Below are positions 25,388 through 40,300 of a stretch of DNA of 43,498 nt, piece by piece. Position numbers and translations under genes: made by a program. The first letter of the stretch is position 1. Each line of letters starts with the position of its first letter. Origin of the DNA: a bacterium UBP6_UBA1209. Lineage in GTDB: Bacteria > UBP6 > UBA1177. The DNA is taken from the NCBI GenBank assembly GCA_002309575.1, contig DBXP01000020.1, positions 23,117 through 66,614 of the forward strand, given 5' to 3'. The notes beneath the pieces were generated by a model. It made no database searches and was not told where the DNA came from. It worked only from the letters and a program-made list of their open reading frames with translations.

Positions 25388-28300
25388 ATGGTGAAAAAAA
25401 TTATAAAAATAAGCATGTTACAAGTTTTGTTCCTTGCTCTCTGCCAGGCTCTCGCCGCAGCGGATGTAGGAAGTGCGTGTATGTCGGATGCCAGCTGCGG
25501 AAACCCCAACATGAAGTGTATGCAGGGTGTCTGCATCTGCGGAATGCCGAATACGAACTCTCTGGGGACCTTCGGTAACCCCGCGGCTGATCCGAGCTGG
25601 ACTCTGGTCGATATCGCCGGCGGTGCCGGAAACGACATCAAAGGCCGTCAGTACGCGACTTTCCAGGTTTCGAGAGGAACGACCTACAGATGGTCGACCT
25701 ATAGCGGAAAGACGAACGCATCCGGCGAGGATTACATCGATCCTGCGAATCAGGGCGGCGGCTGGTACGCATCCTGTACGTCAGACGATGACTGCGCAGG
25801 CAACATGACCTGCTTCGGCGCGGATGTCAAAGTCTGCGATTTCCCCTTCAACACCGAGCTCACTCTTTACAGAGCGACGGAATCTGGTCCAGTTTTCCTT
25901 GACTATACGCGTGAGTCGATGCACAGCGACGGCCAGTCCGACAACCAGGCTGAAATCGTCTGGAAGTCCGATTTCGACGGTCTTGTCTACGTCCTTGTCA
26001 CGAACTATTCACACACGATCCAGGCTGTAGCCGGCACGACCGGAATGGCTGATATCTACACATCATGTTCCGATTCGTTCGTTTCGAACGGTCAGACAAA
26101 CACTCAGTATTTCACGACCCTGAGATGGCAGGAATACAATGCCGAGCACTGCGACGAGTGCGGCAGTGAAGCGCACTACAAGCATGTTGTCGGCGAAGAC
26201 GAGACTCCGACCGGTCACCACTGGCATGAGTGGACCTGGGAGCCTGCCGATCTTCTGACTCTCGACAATCCGCCTCTCGCTCTCCAGCAGGGCCGTTATA
26301 TGGTCTTCGATGTAACCGAGGGCAATGTCTACAGATGGTCGAGCTGCTCGTCGAACATCGACAGCCAGCTCACTCTTTTCAAAGGTACGGCAACAGAGGG
26401 CAACTGCGGAACCTTCATCGCCTACAGCGACGATTCCAACACTCTTCCGTGCTCCGACGGCTCGAAGCAGTCGCTTATCGTCTGGCAGGCGAACTTCACC
26501 GGCAAGGTGACGCTTCTCTTCAACGAATACAACTGCTCTCAGTGCGTTCCGGTCAACGAAGGAAGCGGCAACTCCAAGTGGGCTGAGTGCTACAACACGG
26601 ATGAGAAGGTCTCTCTTGCATGGCAGAACCTTACCTGCGACACCTGTTCGGATGGCGGCGCAAACGTAATGTGCGATATCGACAATCTGTCGGGTATCAA
26701 CCTCACAGCTTCCGAACAGGCCCGGTACAACGCCATCAAGTCGGAATGTACTTCGCACAACGCCTTCAACGAGGGCGACCCGAACAAGATCACCGATGTT
26801 GAAAACTCGACATCCTTCACGAATCTTTCGGGAGACAACAACAACACGATCAAAATGTACCTCAAGAGAGGTTCAAGATACCTTTTCCGCGCACTTGACA
26901 GTTCAGGTGTCGAGCGTCCGGATGTAATCCTCACGATCAGACGCGGCAGCTGCTCGGGCGATATCGCTGCCCAGGGTTACGGCTCCGTAGCCTACTCGGG
27001 CACCTCGAGCAAGACCTACATCTACGATCTTGTCTATCTTTCGATGACTACGCTCTCCTCGATCGTTACAGTCGACGACGAGCAGGTAGAAACAGGCTGC
27101 GGCGCGCTTACTTCGACGACCTTTGCGGCAAGGATCACGACAGACAACACAGACAGGTTCAAGGTCACAGCGTATCCTGAAGGTCTCGCATACACGGATT
27201 CAAAGAGTACCCTTGTCTTCGCTCAGCCGACCAGCGAGGGTATGAGCACCGCTGCAACATGGGCAGAAGCGGACAAGATCTGTTCCGAAAGGCTCTCTCT
27301 CGGAGCTGATGAGATCGCGGTCTCGTGCCCGCCGGCAAACGAGTGCAAGGGAAACCAGTTCAACAATGTCTCCGTTACATGTACGTACAAGAAAGGAACT
27401 CGTAATTATTCCGAAACAGCAACTTTAAATCCCTACAAGTATGTTGCCGGGATCGGGTGCCGTCCGGATCTCTCGTCCAACAATCTTACAAACCTTTTTA
27501 ATTTCCCCACAGGTGCGATAAACAAATCCTGTATGGTCAACGACAGCTATCAGGCGGGCATAAGCAGCAAATACGGCTTCTGTAAGGCGGATTGTATCGT
27601 AACTCCTGCCGACCAGAGCAACCTTGAATGTCCGTCGAATTATACAAGTATCAGCAGTGCTAGCAAATACTGTAAGCTGAATACCTGCAGCAAGACGGCG
27701 GCCAACAACGGTCTGTGTATTGACACGAATATCAGTGGTCTGTCGCAGAGCATACTTACGCAGCTTTGTCCGAGCGGCTACACCTATAACTCAGGGCTTG
27801 GCAAATGCGTAAGCAATACAACGATTTATCCCGGATCTGAGACTACAGCCCCTGATTATGAAGATCCGAATGTGGATGAACTTGCAACATCGACTTCGAC
27901 TACCTGTCCGAGCGGATACGAACTTAAGGACGGAGTCTGTCAGGTCCAAGGTTGCGACCACGGTGCAGGGTATATGACCGAATACTACTTTAGCAATATT
28001 TCAAACTATACGAACAAATGTTTTACGAACATCGGTGAATCCGGATTATGTGTAAACCATGGTCTGCAGACAGGATGCAAAACCTGCTGCTGCAATAAAG
28101 AGATAACAAGAGTAGGTGGCTGGGGGTCAGCTTCGACAACCATCCCGTGCCCTGATTTCGTCTGTCCGTCTGGTAAGACCTGGAACTCGGATCTCAACAA
28201 GTGTGTGGAAGAGTGTGACGGCAGAGCTCAGTGGCAGTTGAGCACCGGCAAGGCGTGGTGCTATACGTGCGACGACGGCTCTCTGCCGGTCAAGGTCGAC

Positions 28301-31300
28301 GGCGAATTCAAGTGCCGGACCTGCCCGAACCACATGACTTACAACAGCTCGACCCAAAAATGCGAATACGACTGCCCGTCAGGATACGAACAGTTCAACA
28401 ACGCCTGTCACAGTGTTTCAACAGACTACAGCTGTCCCGACGGTTTCATTCAGATCCCGACGACAAACGGCTCTTTCCGCTGCGACAAGAAGACCGTCAA
28501 GGAGTGCCCGAAGGTAACAGGCAACCTTACAACTGTTAATGCGGACGGTAGAATGACTAAAGGCAGCGATCTGATGACCTACCCGATGAAACTTGTCAGT
28601 GACGGTGTTTACGCAGACTGTGACATCGAGACAGAAAACTGCTACTGTATGGCTGAAAGGTGCAACCAGGACTGCATGTTCCCGACCTGCCCGGCTACAT
28701 ACAGGTATGATCACCACAACTACACGGTAACGCCGGAATACAACGACGACGGTTCGGTCAAACGTTGTATGTTCATAACGACGGACGGTACGACCTGCGG
28801 CGAGACAGGTTGGTCCAACTGGGCTCTGCCGAACATCGCACAGCTCTATCAGATCGTCGATTTCGACCTCTACAACCCCGTAACCTCGATGCCGATCGAG
28901 TTCGTCACCGACTTCACTTCATGCCCGGAATGCGAGAACAAGCTCTGTACCCAGAACAGCGAGTGCGGAAACGGAAAGGATTTCGTCTGCCTCGAAGGCA
29001 AGTGCCAGAAGAACAACTGGTTCTGGAGCAGCACGACGGTATACAGCCAGCTCGGCAACAGTGAATTTGTCTGGGGCGTCAACATGACAGACGGCCGCTC
29101 CTACCGTGCAAGGAAAGGCTGCGACCCGAACATCGTCGGTGAGGGCGGATGCGACGGTATCGCTAGCGAATTCCTCAAGGGCTCGATGCCGCACCGTGTA
29201 CTCTGCGTAAAGGGTACAAGCGTTATCGGCGAGCTCGACAGGGAGCCTTCTGTCGCTTCGACAAGGATCATCGCCGGCTGGGCGTGCGACAAGTCGAATG
29301 CCGAAAACGAACTGCGTAGCAACGAGATCTACCTTGAAATCAAGGATGCAAACGGTGCGAATATCGCGAACAACCTCGCTGCAAGCTGCCAGTCAGGCAT
29401 GGCTGGTTCGATCCCCGGAACGACGGCGAAGGGCTTCCACTACGGACTTACCGATATCGCTCCGACCAACGATTCGATCAAGGGCGCAACGATCCAGGTA
29501 AGATGCGGAAACCACTTCCACGCTGACGATCCAAGCAAGCCGAAGCATGCATTCGAGCTCGATCTGAACGATACTGCAAATCCGCTTACGGCATGTATCA
29601 GAGACACGATCAGCGGAAACTCTTCGCTGAGGGCTCCGTTCTATGTTTCGGCTTACGCGAAGGATCTTGAGAGCGACTTCTCCTATCCGCTTCTGAACGA
29701 AGCCGAGGTATTTGTACTCGAGGATGTCTGCGGCGACAAGCTGGTATCCGGCAGCGAGCAGTGCGATCCCGGAACTGGAAACTTTGATCCTCACTGCCGT
29801 TACGGTGCCTCCGCATGTCTTGTCTGTCAGGAAGGTACCTGCCAGGAAACAAGCGGAATCACGACCTACTGCGGCGACAATATCATCCAGAACAACAACT
29901 GCGCGTCGCTTTCGGAAGCTGTCCAGCCTGAGTGTCAGGATACTGCCGGCGCTTACGAAAAGTGCGACTGCGGTCCTTCAGGATACTTCATCATCGACGA
30001 GGAGACCGGCGAGGCCAACTGCAACCAGGTATTCAGCGTTGCTGCCTGCCCGGGCTACGGAAACTCCTATCTCGGTCAGACCTGCCACTTCTGCGTCGAC
30101 TGCGGAGTCAAAGAGGTCTACCACCCGTACTGCGGCGACGGTATCATCCAGCATTCGACATGCCGCAACCAGAACAATGAAGAGATCCCGAACTGCGTCG
30201 TCACGTCCGGCGCGAACGAAGTCTGCGACGAGGGCTCGCTGAACAACGATACAGTCGGAAGCTGTACGACATCATGCCAGAGACCGGCCTGCGGCGACGG
30301 TATAGTTCAGCCCGCTACCGAAATCTGCGATGACGGTGACCTGAACGGAACATACTCTATTGACGGAACCTGCAACTCAGACTGTCAGGGCAGGGGCCAG
30401 GGCGGCTTCTGCGGCGACGACACTGTCAACGGAACTGAAACCTGTGATGCCGGTGCCGACAACGACAAACTTATAACTTATAAGGATTTCCTTAACACCC
30501 TTTCGGCGGAAGAGCGCTCAAGATGCAGCATCAGGGCCAACGTCGACGGCGAATCCCTTCCGGAAAAGCATCAGGCGTACATCGACTGCATAAGGGCTTA
30601 TATGGCTTACATCACTGCAAATCCGGGCTGCAACAAAACATGCAGCGGCGGCGCGAACTTCTGCGGCGACGGAAGGACCCAGCAGGATGAGATCCACGAC
30701 CTTGTCAACGACCTCCCGACGAGAGTCGAGGCGTGCGACCAGGGCTTCCCGAGATTCGACAATGCCGGAAACATCATCTCCGGACTTGACGAAGCTTACA
30801 ACGGAAAGGGCCAGACCTACTGCGCTCTCGACTGCTCGACGACCTTCAAGTGCGGCGACGGCAGTATCCAGAAGGATCTCTGCTCCGGTGCCGAGGGCTG
30901 CGAAGAGGTACTTGGTGCGAACGAAACCTGCGACGACGGTTCGCAGAACTCCTTCTACAACAGGTGCAACAGCAACTGTACTGGAACCACGGGCTGCGGT
31001 GACGGCGGCGGAGAACTGAGAACTCCTTACTACAACTACGGCGAGGAGTGCAACGATACGGGCTGCACAAGCAGACTTACCAACCACTACAATTCCGAGA
31101 TCGTCGGAAGCTGTAACAACATCTGCAAGATGGGACGTTACTGCGGCGACGGTTTCATCGACAACGACTTCGGTATCAAAGGTCTTGACTGCGGTTCCGA
31201 GGCCTGCCCGAGCGATTTCGAGCGTACTGCGTGGAAGAACGCGACATTTGACGAAAGGTACGTGCTTTCAGGTTTCACAGCCAATTCCGAACCGCTCTAC

Positions 31301-34300
31301 GCGGCTGAATTCGGCGAAGGAAACGGCGGCAACTGGATGTCCTGCAACGACGAATGGGAAAACTGCCAGAATATCAGTCCCGACAACAGCGTAAGCGGTA
31401 TCGAGTGGAACTGGGATACGCACTCGCTTGTCTTCCCGACGATCAGGGCTGTCTTCCCGAAAGCGCCTTACTTCATCAGCGTCGATGAGAACAGGCACTA
31501 CTACCTCGAGTACGACTACAAGGATTTCAACAGTGTAAACAAACCTACATTCTACATTGAAAAGTGGGGCGTAAAGAAGAACAGCGACGGGACCTACGGA
31601 ACAGAGCTTTTCTTCGTCAAGACTTCGATGGTTGCAGGATTCAGCGAGGAGGAGCGTCTCGGACCGTGGGCTAACCAGTACGGTTACACCTGGGTCGACA
31701 CGTCAGGAACAGACTACTCTTCGCACGAAGGTTTCCTGAATGGAACGACTACCCTGGGCTCCACATGGAAACATGTAAGATACAACAGGATCGATTCCTA
31801 CAAATACGAAAAGGTCGGCGAACTTTATGTCAAGACTCCTGAATCAGAAGCATTCGCCGAGTACACGACAGGCGGTACTACCTATAAAATCACGAAGATA
31901 AGGCTCCGTATGATGACTCCGACCGACGGCATCGCGATCAAGAACCTCAAGTTCTACGCGATCGAGGACGGATTACCGGAGACCGGCAACATCGAATACT
32001 GCGACAACGGTCACGCGAATGTCGGGACCAGCGGCGATTATCTTTCGGCCTGCGGAAACAACTGCAAATGGACGAAATACTGCGGCGACGGAATCGTTCA
32101 GAGCGAAACATGTATCGATGCTGCGGCAAACGGCAGACTGGTTCCGAACTGCATCACGACTCCGGGCGCTGACGAGGTCTGCGACGACGGCGTGAACAAA
32201 GGCGGTTACAGCAAGGATAAGTACGGAAAGTGCAAACCGGGATGTCTCGAGAGTGCATCATACTGCGGCGACGGCGTGATCAACAAGGCGAACTGCGGTT
32301 CACTTACAAGCTGCGTGGCGGAGCCCGGCTCGAACGAACAGTGCGACAACGGTGAGGCCGGCAACTCCGATGTAGCCGGCATCCAGGGCTTTACCTGCCG
32401 TTCCGACTGCCGTCTGGCACGCTGCGGCGACGGTATCGTCGATCCGCTCAGGACCTGTACAGCGGCGGACGAGGCTTCAAGATCCTGCAACTGCGACTAC
32501 AACTTTGAAGGTCACTGCAGAGAGTACGGTACAGTCACCGGCTGTGTCCCGACGGAAGCCAACAACTACTGCGACTGCAACTCCGGTCACGTCGATGCCA
32601 ACATGTGCGAATGTGTCGAAACCGGCTCTGACGGAAAGTGCAGAAAGTTCGAACTCAGCGACTACAAGATCAAAGGTAACGAAGAGGAGTGCGACTGCGG
32701 TGCAAACGCAAGCAACGTCGTTCCCGGAACGATCGGTACCGAGACATGGATCGTCGACAAGGACGGCGATCTGAAGCCCTTCAAGCTTTGCCAGACGGCG
32801 GGCGGAGACGCTCAGTACAACACCAACGGCGCTGTTTCCGGCTTCAAGTGCAGAACGAACTGCACAGTCTCCAGATGCGGCGACGGTATCAAGGACAGTG
32901 ACGAAGAGTGCGATGACGGCAACGCATACAACTTCGACAGCTGCACGAACCAGTGCAAGCACAACTGGTGCGGCGACAACGTAATGAAGACTCAGGATTC
33001 CATCCTCTGCTCTTCACTCGCCGGCATCAACAGCGCAGCCGCTATCAAGAACTTCAACTACGAAAACGTCATTGTCGCTCACTGCGAGGCCGGTATCTAC
33101 ACCGATTCCTGCGGTGACTTTGTAAACATGACGATCCAGAATGTTGCCGAGAGATTCAACGAGGGCAGGCTTTCATGCTGCTTCGACCTCAAGGAAGAGA
33201 ACGGCGTATACTCCAAGGACGATGGTTCCAACTGCATCGTTGTCAAACCGATAGGCGTCAGCAACCTTGCCCAGGAAGAGTATGTCCCCGGTTCTCCCGA
33301 GAAGGTCATCTACAGGAGAGAGTATTGCGACAACGGTCCGAAGAACTCTCCGAATGCGGCAAGCGACAGCAAATTCTACTGCAGCCATGACTGCCGTACG
33401 ATGAACTTCTGCGGCGAGGGAGTCGTTCAGTCGGGAGACGAAAACGAATCCTGCGATATAGGCGGATTTATCGGCAGCAAGGACGGCACGAGCATGAATG
33501 TCGCTATAAATAACCGTTGCTCCGGTCCCTGCACCGAAGGCAAAAACGGAACATGCGAGCCCGGCTGTACTCAGGGGCACGGAAAGTGCGGCGACGGTTT
33601 TGTCGACAATTATACCATCACCGGAACTCTGATGATGCCTGTTGATAACGGGACCGATGAATTCGGTATCTTCAAAAAGAGAGAAGCCGAACAGACTTAC
33701 AGCATTACGGTCGTCGAGGAGTGCGATATCGAAAACGGCGGAAACAACGATACCGCATCCTACTGCAACCCGAGCTGCCAGAAGGTAGGAAGGTGCGGCG
33801 ACGGCAGTATCCAGTGGAGACCTGGTTCCGACGAGGTCTGCGACCCGGGCAACCCGTTTGCCTTCTACTGCCCGAACGCGGACAGCGAGGATCAGCCGTG
33901 TGCTACCGGCTACAACAAGAATGCTTCCGACAAGTGCTGCTACAGAGCCTTCTCTGCAGAGACGGTCGAAGAGAGAAAGGCCGGTATCGGCGCTTACTGC
34001 ATCGCCGAATGTTCACAGAAACTCGGCTACTGCGGCGACGGCTTGATCGACGGAAAGAAGTTGGCAGGCAAGTCCGGATACGATTCCGATGCCGATTTCA
34101 CATACAACACGACCTACGGAAGGACTCCGACCGACACTCAGAGAGGCTGGCTCGAAATGGGTCCGGAAGAGTGCGATCCGCGGGATGAAAGATCTCTTAC
34201 ACTGGCAGATTCGGTTTATGCTTCGGACGAGGCTCTCGGCTGCGATACGTCAAGCTGCACAAGGCTCGGAAGCTGCGGCGACGGGATCCGTCAGGTCAGA

Positions 34301-37300
34301 TTCGAATCCTGTGACTTCGGAGGCGGCAACAAGGATTACGACCGCTGCCGCAATGCTTCGGGTACGGTCATCGACTGCAACGCTTCGGGTGTTGTCGAGC
34401 GCTGCTACGCTGGCTGCCTTTCGACTCCGAAGGGTGCGATCTCGAGAGCGGCAAGCTTCGAGGTCACCGGCTGGGCATGCGACCCCAACCATCCGTGGAA
34501 GAACAAGATCGATACCAACCAGATCAAGTACAATATTTTCGATAAGGACGGCGTAAATATTTCCGGCGACAAGTTTGCTCAAACGCAGTATGACAGCAAC
34601 CTCGGCGCAGAACTCAGGGATGTCATCAAGACCTGCGGCGGCGGCGAGATGCCGGGCTGGAAGTTCGACCCGCAGAATGCTGTTGCCGGCGGTCTCGACA
34701 AGAGCAAACAGCCCTTCACTGTCAAGGTCTGGGCTCAGTCCTACGACAAGGTGGGCAACCAGCAGTGGTGGCAGATCGGTGAAGCTGCCTTCAACGCAGG
34801 GATCCTCTGCGGCGACGGTCAGATCAGCTCCTGCAGTGATACAGACTCTCTCGGAAACCTTCTCTACAGCGGTGATCCGAGATGCGCAGATCCGGATTAT
34901 GCCGAGACCTGCGACCAGGGCGACAAGAATATTCAGGATGATGTATACCTTGCTCTGGCTTACGAATCGGACGGCGTGACACTCATTGATGGTTACAATC
35001 CGCCGTGTCCGGCAAGCGACTGCCGCGAGGGCGCAGGCAAGCCGAGGTTCTGCGGCGACGCTATCGAGGACGCCGGTCAGGAGGATAAGTACGGAAAGTG
35101 CGAATTCAAGTATACCGGCTACACCACCCAGACGCTTTGCGAAAGGGCTCTCGGAATATCCGGAATCACTTTCCACGATAACTCCGGCTCCGGCAACATG
35201 CCCTCCTGCAACTTTGCGTGCGGCGTAGAGGCGACGATTGCCGATACTGATAACAACACATACAAAAATAATCACGGTGTTGCCGGCTTCTCTGACAACC
35301 CGACCTGCGGCTTCTGCGGTGACGGTCTCATCCAGAGGAGCAGCTGCACGTGTACAGAGGAGGCGATGCTTATGCACCTCTGCGACGATCCGGCTCAGCC
35401 GATCCCGAACTGCGTCGAGATCCCTGGTGCAAATGAAAAGTGCGACGACGGTGATCAGAATGACGACAATTACCACGAGGATCCGCGCTGCAAGACGGAC
35501 TGTTCAGGTTACGGTCCTCACTGCGGCGACGGATGGCTGGAAGATAGCGGAGCAGAAGAGTGCGAAAAAGGTCAGAGCCAGGATCCGCGGGTGCTCTGCA
35601 GGACTCTGATGCTGGAAAAAATCGATACAGAGGGAAATTTCAGCTGGAGCAACGACGACTTCCTCAGCAACCCGGATGCAAAGTGCAACGAACACTGCAA
35701 GATCGATGCGACGATCAGCATCCGTCTGAAAGACAACTATCCGGCTGTTTTTGCATCTCACCCCGGATACTTCTCCGACAATCCGACCTGTCTCTTCTGC
35801 GGTGACGGTCAGATCCAGAGAATGACATGTGCGTGCGCCGAGGGTTCATCTGACGATCTCGGCGGCAACTGCCGTGCATGTGCGGGCGACGAGTGCACCC
35901 GCTACGGCGCCGGCTCGAAGGTTGTCAAGAACTGCATCGAGGTCGACAACTCCTCCTGCTCGAACGATGATTTCACTTCCGGTAGCGGAAAGTGCTGCTT
36001 CAGTTTCGACTGGAATGAAACAGAAGGCCTCTTCAACGAAAACCGCTGCAACCGCATCAGGTGCAACGGTGATCTCGCTGATGACGGCAGCTGCGCGGAG
36101 GATAAGCTCCTCTGCAGTGTCTGTACCGAATACGAGCAGGACAGCAACGCCTGCATGGAGGGCAAGCTCGTTGAAAAGCCATGCAGCGAAGTCTGCATCG
36201 ATTCTGACAACAAGGTCGTAACGTGCACAGGCGGTGAGAGCGATATCCACCCGATCAAATGCACGATCGAGGACCGCAACAACTACAGCAACATCTGTTC
36301 GACTCCCGCTATGCAGAACAGGATCAACAAGATCGAGGCGGGAAGCCGTGCAAACGTTGACGAGTTCTGCGATTCGATTGAAAACACCGATTATGTTACC
36401 AATAACACTGGAACTGCTTTCAACATCAGCGGTACGGATTCGTTCCCGTTCGAAGGCAAGAATAAAGCAAATAACAGGATCTGCAAACCGGGCTGCGGCT
36501 CATTTGCAAGTTACTGCGGCGACGGTGCTAAACACAATGACAACAATGTCGAAGAGTGCGATTCCGTCGGAGCCCTCACACGCGGTGAAGTCTGTCACGG
36601 ATGGTTCCCTGACGTAGCGGTTGAAAGTTTCTACCAGTCAGGTGAGTATTTCGAAGCGAACTGTAACTCGCTTACATGCAAGGTCGAAGGCTGGACTGCG
36701 CAGGATAAAAAGGCTGCATGCCCGTACTGCGGCGACGGAACGGTATCAAAGGAACACGGTGAAAACTGCGATCCGACAGATCCCGGCACGAATACTCCGA
36801 CAAAACGCTGCCAGGCAAAGCTCGATGCGTTCAATCCGAGTCTGATGGTTTCCGGCGCGGCGGACAGCGTAACATGCAACCCGTCGACATGCCGGATCGA
36901 GGGGGCGAAGTTCTCCGCATACCTCAATCTGCCTTTTGCGCCGAACGAGGTCGTAACTTCAAACCCGACCTGCTATGTCTGCGGCGACAAAATCAAAACA
37001 ACTGCAGCCGGTGAAGCCTGCGATGAAGGCACAGCCAACATACCAGCCCAGTACGGGATCAGCGGTTGCAACACAAGCTGCAAATACAACGGCTACTGCG
37101 GCGACGGCAGCATCGAGACCGGCTACGAGCTTTGCGACAACGGAGCCGCAAACTCAGACAGCGACTACATGAGCGGACCGAACGGCTGTACAAAGGACTG
37201 CAAACCTGCCGGTTACTGCGGCGACGGCGTCAAAAACGGCAACGAAGAGTGCGACAGCGCGATAAACTACTCTGTCGAATTTGTCTGCCAGGTAAACGGA

Positions 37301-40300
37301 AAGACCTACGGCGGTCAGGAGCTTCCGGGCGACAGTCGTCCTAAGTGCGGTACCGACTGCAAATGGAAAAATGCAGACAAATGCTCCAACAAATGCGGTG
37401 ACGGAACGATTCAGGCTGTATTCGGCGAGCAGTGCGACGGCTCTAACGTAAATGGAGCTACCTGTGCTGGTGCAACACCTTCGTCATCAGTCACCTGCAA
37501 CACCTCTACAGAGGTATTGTCGAAGACTTCAGGTACAGGCACATGGCAAGTTCCTGAGGATTCTTACTACGAAATCGAGATAGCCGGAGCTCAGGGCGGT
37601 ACAGGAACCGCTTCAGTGTCCGGTTCTCGCGGAGCCGGCGCTAAATTCAAGAAAATCTACTTCCTGAAGGCAGGCACGACATTCTACTACGCGGTCGGCG
37701 ACAAGGGCGGAGATTCAACTTACGCAGGCGGCGGCGGCGGCGCGACCTGGATCGGTGTCGGCAGTTCCCTTTCAGAGGCAGCGACCTCGACGAACGTTCT
37801 CCTGGTTGCAGGCGGCGGCGGCGGCGGAGCAGCCGGAAGCAAAAACGGCAGCAATTCCACAAGTATTACCTCATCTACAAGTAGTACAGGTGCGGGTTCC
37901 CAGACAAACGGCGGAGCCGGTCTCACTGCCGGACTCAGCGGTTACTCTAACTCACTTTCAAGCGGTGGAGCTGAGGTTACCGGTTCCGACGGCAAAGGCG
38001 GATTCGGCGGCGGTGCGGCAAGTTTCCATGGAAAAGGTACGAAAACTTGTGCATCAGGTTCGTGTACAACAACGAAAGGAAGCTGCTGCGATGATGGCTC
38101 CTGTGGTGGTTGTGATGCCTACAGCTATACGCCGAGTTGCGGCAAAACGACTCTTGAATCCAATAATTATGGCGGCGGCGGCGGCGGCGGAATAACCGGC
38201 GGAACAGGTTCCAACAATTATTCTTCTACTTCCGGGATTACATCGTGCGCAACTTGTCCCTCTTCATTAAGTTGTGGAACAAGTAGTTGCAGTATTAGCG
38301 GTTCTAACAGCGCTGGCAATACCTACGCGGCAGGTTCCGGCGGAACCTCTTTCTTCCGCAACGAGAACATTGGCACTGGTGTAATTAAGGTAGACGGCGT
38401 AACGCCTTCTGTATCCGCAAACGCAGGAGCAGGTTACATCAAAATCAACAAGACCTGCACGAGCTACACCGGTGGATCTGTAACATGCACCGCGAACTGT
38501 CAGCTTGATTACAGGGAATGCACAGGCGGTGCTATCCCGATCTGCGGAAACGGCATCAAAGAGGCTGGTGAATATTGCGAAATCGGTGAGTTCGAAGAAT
38601 GCGGCGATGGTTATACCGGCGGTCAGAGATACTGCAAGAACGACTGCTCGGGTTATGAGACTAATGAGGAGAGCAGGACCTGCAAGCGTACCTGCGGAAA
38701 CGGCATCCTGGATTCCGGCGAGACATGTGATGTCGTTTCTGTAAGCATTACAGAGGGCGCACAAACAAACAAGACAATAGGTGAAGAAACTTCAGCAACT
38801 AATACTTACAACCCGCTTGATGTATTTTACGGCAGGAAGGTTTCCGCGATACTCTTTACGGCGGCGGAACTTGGCAACATAGCATCAAAGATTTCTGCGA
38901 TTGCCTGGAATTTGCAAACCAGCTACTCCGGTGCAAACCAGATAATCTGGATGAAGGATGTCGATTGGACGACTATTCCGAGTGATAAGACTTTTTCTAC
39001 TTTTATTAGTGGTGCTGATCAGGTTTATAACAGCGGATTCTCCGGCACTGTATCGACAGGATGGTATAATATAACACTGTCAACTCAATTCTCTCACGCG
39101 GCGAACAAGAGCCTGCTTGTAATTGTTTCAAACAGAAACGGTGACGGCAACAATAGCGGAAATGGTTCAAAGTCCGCATATTACTCGAGTGCTGCAAGCA
39201 TGTATGCGTATATACAGAAAGATAACCTGACTTCTGAACCGACAGATCCCCTTAATGTTGTTAATTATCGTCCGAACACGATGATTTATATGAAGCCAAT
39301 TGTGTCTGATTTCGATTCGGCTCCTCTCTTCCAGGGCGGTGCTACATGTCAGTCTCTGGGTTACCGTGAAGGAACTCTGAAGTGCGATCCTGCGACCTGT
39401 ACTGTCGATGAGTCCGGCTGTATCGCAAAGTGCGGCAACGGCGTGATTAACGCAGGCGAGGTTTGCGATAAAGGCTCAGCCAACACTGATACAGGGATTA
39501 CAGCGGCATCTTATGGTGATAAGTGCCGTACGGACTGTACACCGGCAAGGTGCGGCGACGGAGTCTTCGATCCTGGACTTGAGGAGTGCGACTTCAAGGC
39601 GGACGGCACGGTAGTCAGCAACAAGGCCTGCGCTAACTTCGGCGGAACAGGAACTATCGGCTGTACGGCGGACTGCAAGCTCAACACGCTGACATGTAAC
39701 ACTGGAACAGTCTGCGGAAACGGCAGCGTCGATCCAGGCGAGCAGTGCGATCCGGACAAGAGCCCGCAGTGGTCGAAGACCGAGCTTTGCGAGCATACGA
39801 CCAACCTGCTGCGGTACTTCGACAACGATCCGGTCACGGATAGCGAGGATGCACTCGTCACAGACTTCTCCGTCGACAGGTTCGGTGCGGGAATGACCTA
39901 TTCGAACCACAATGCTTGGCGTGTACTGGGCGGCGCAGAAAAGGAGGAGAGACTTCTCTACAACGGCAAGCCGAGTCTCTGCTCGGAGGAGGGCAACCTC
40001 TCTTCTGTCGTGATCCCGGTTTACCTCGGACCCGGCGAGACGAAGGTCGTTTCGTTCAAGTACAAGACCACGAACCGTCTCAAGGATGTCTGGGATGAAG
40101 TTTTCTCGTGGTTCAATGAGGACGATACCGAGATGATAATGAAATACTATATCGACGGTACCGGCGGCTCTGGTCTCTTCCTGTCACCGAGGAATGACTG
40201 GACCTTGAACACCTCTGTTACGGGAGAAACGAGATTCACCGTAAGCGGTGCTGAGGGCTACCATAACGTCAGACTGGAAGTCGTCAATAACGAGGATGCG

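Noticed and set aside
34250..35476. 408-residue minus-strand frame inside the giant pilus-operon gene
   Set aside because: Antisense shadow of the regular tgc-ggc-gac codon pattern.
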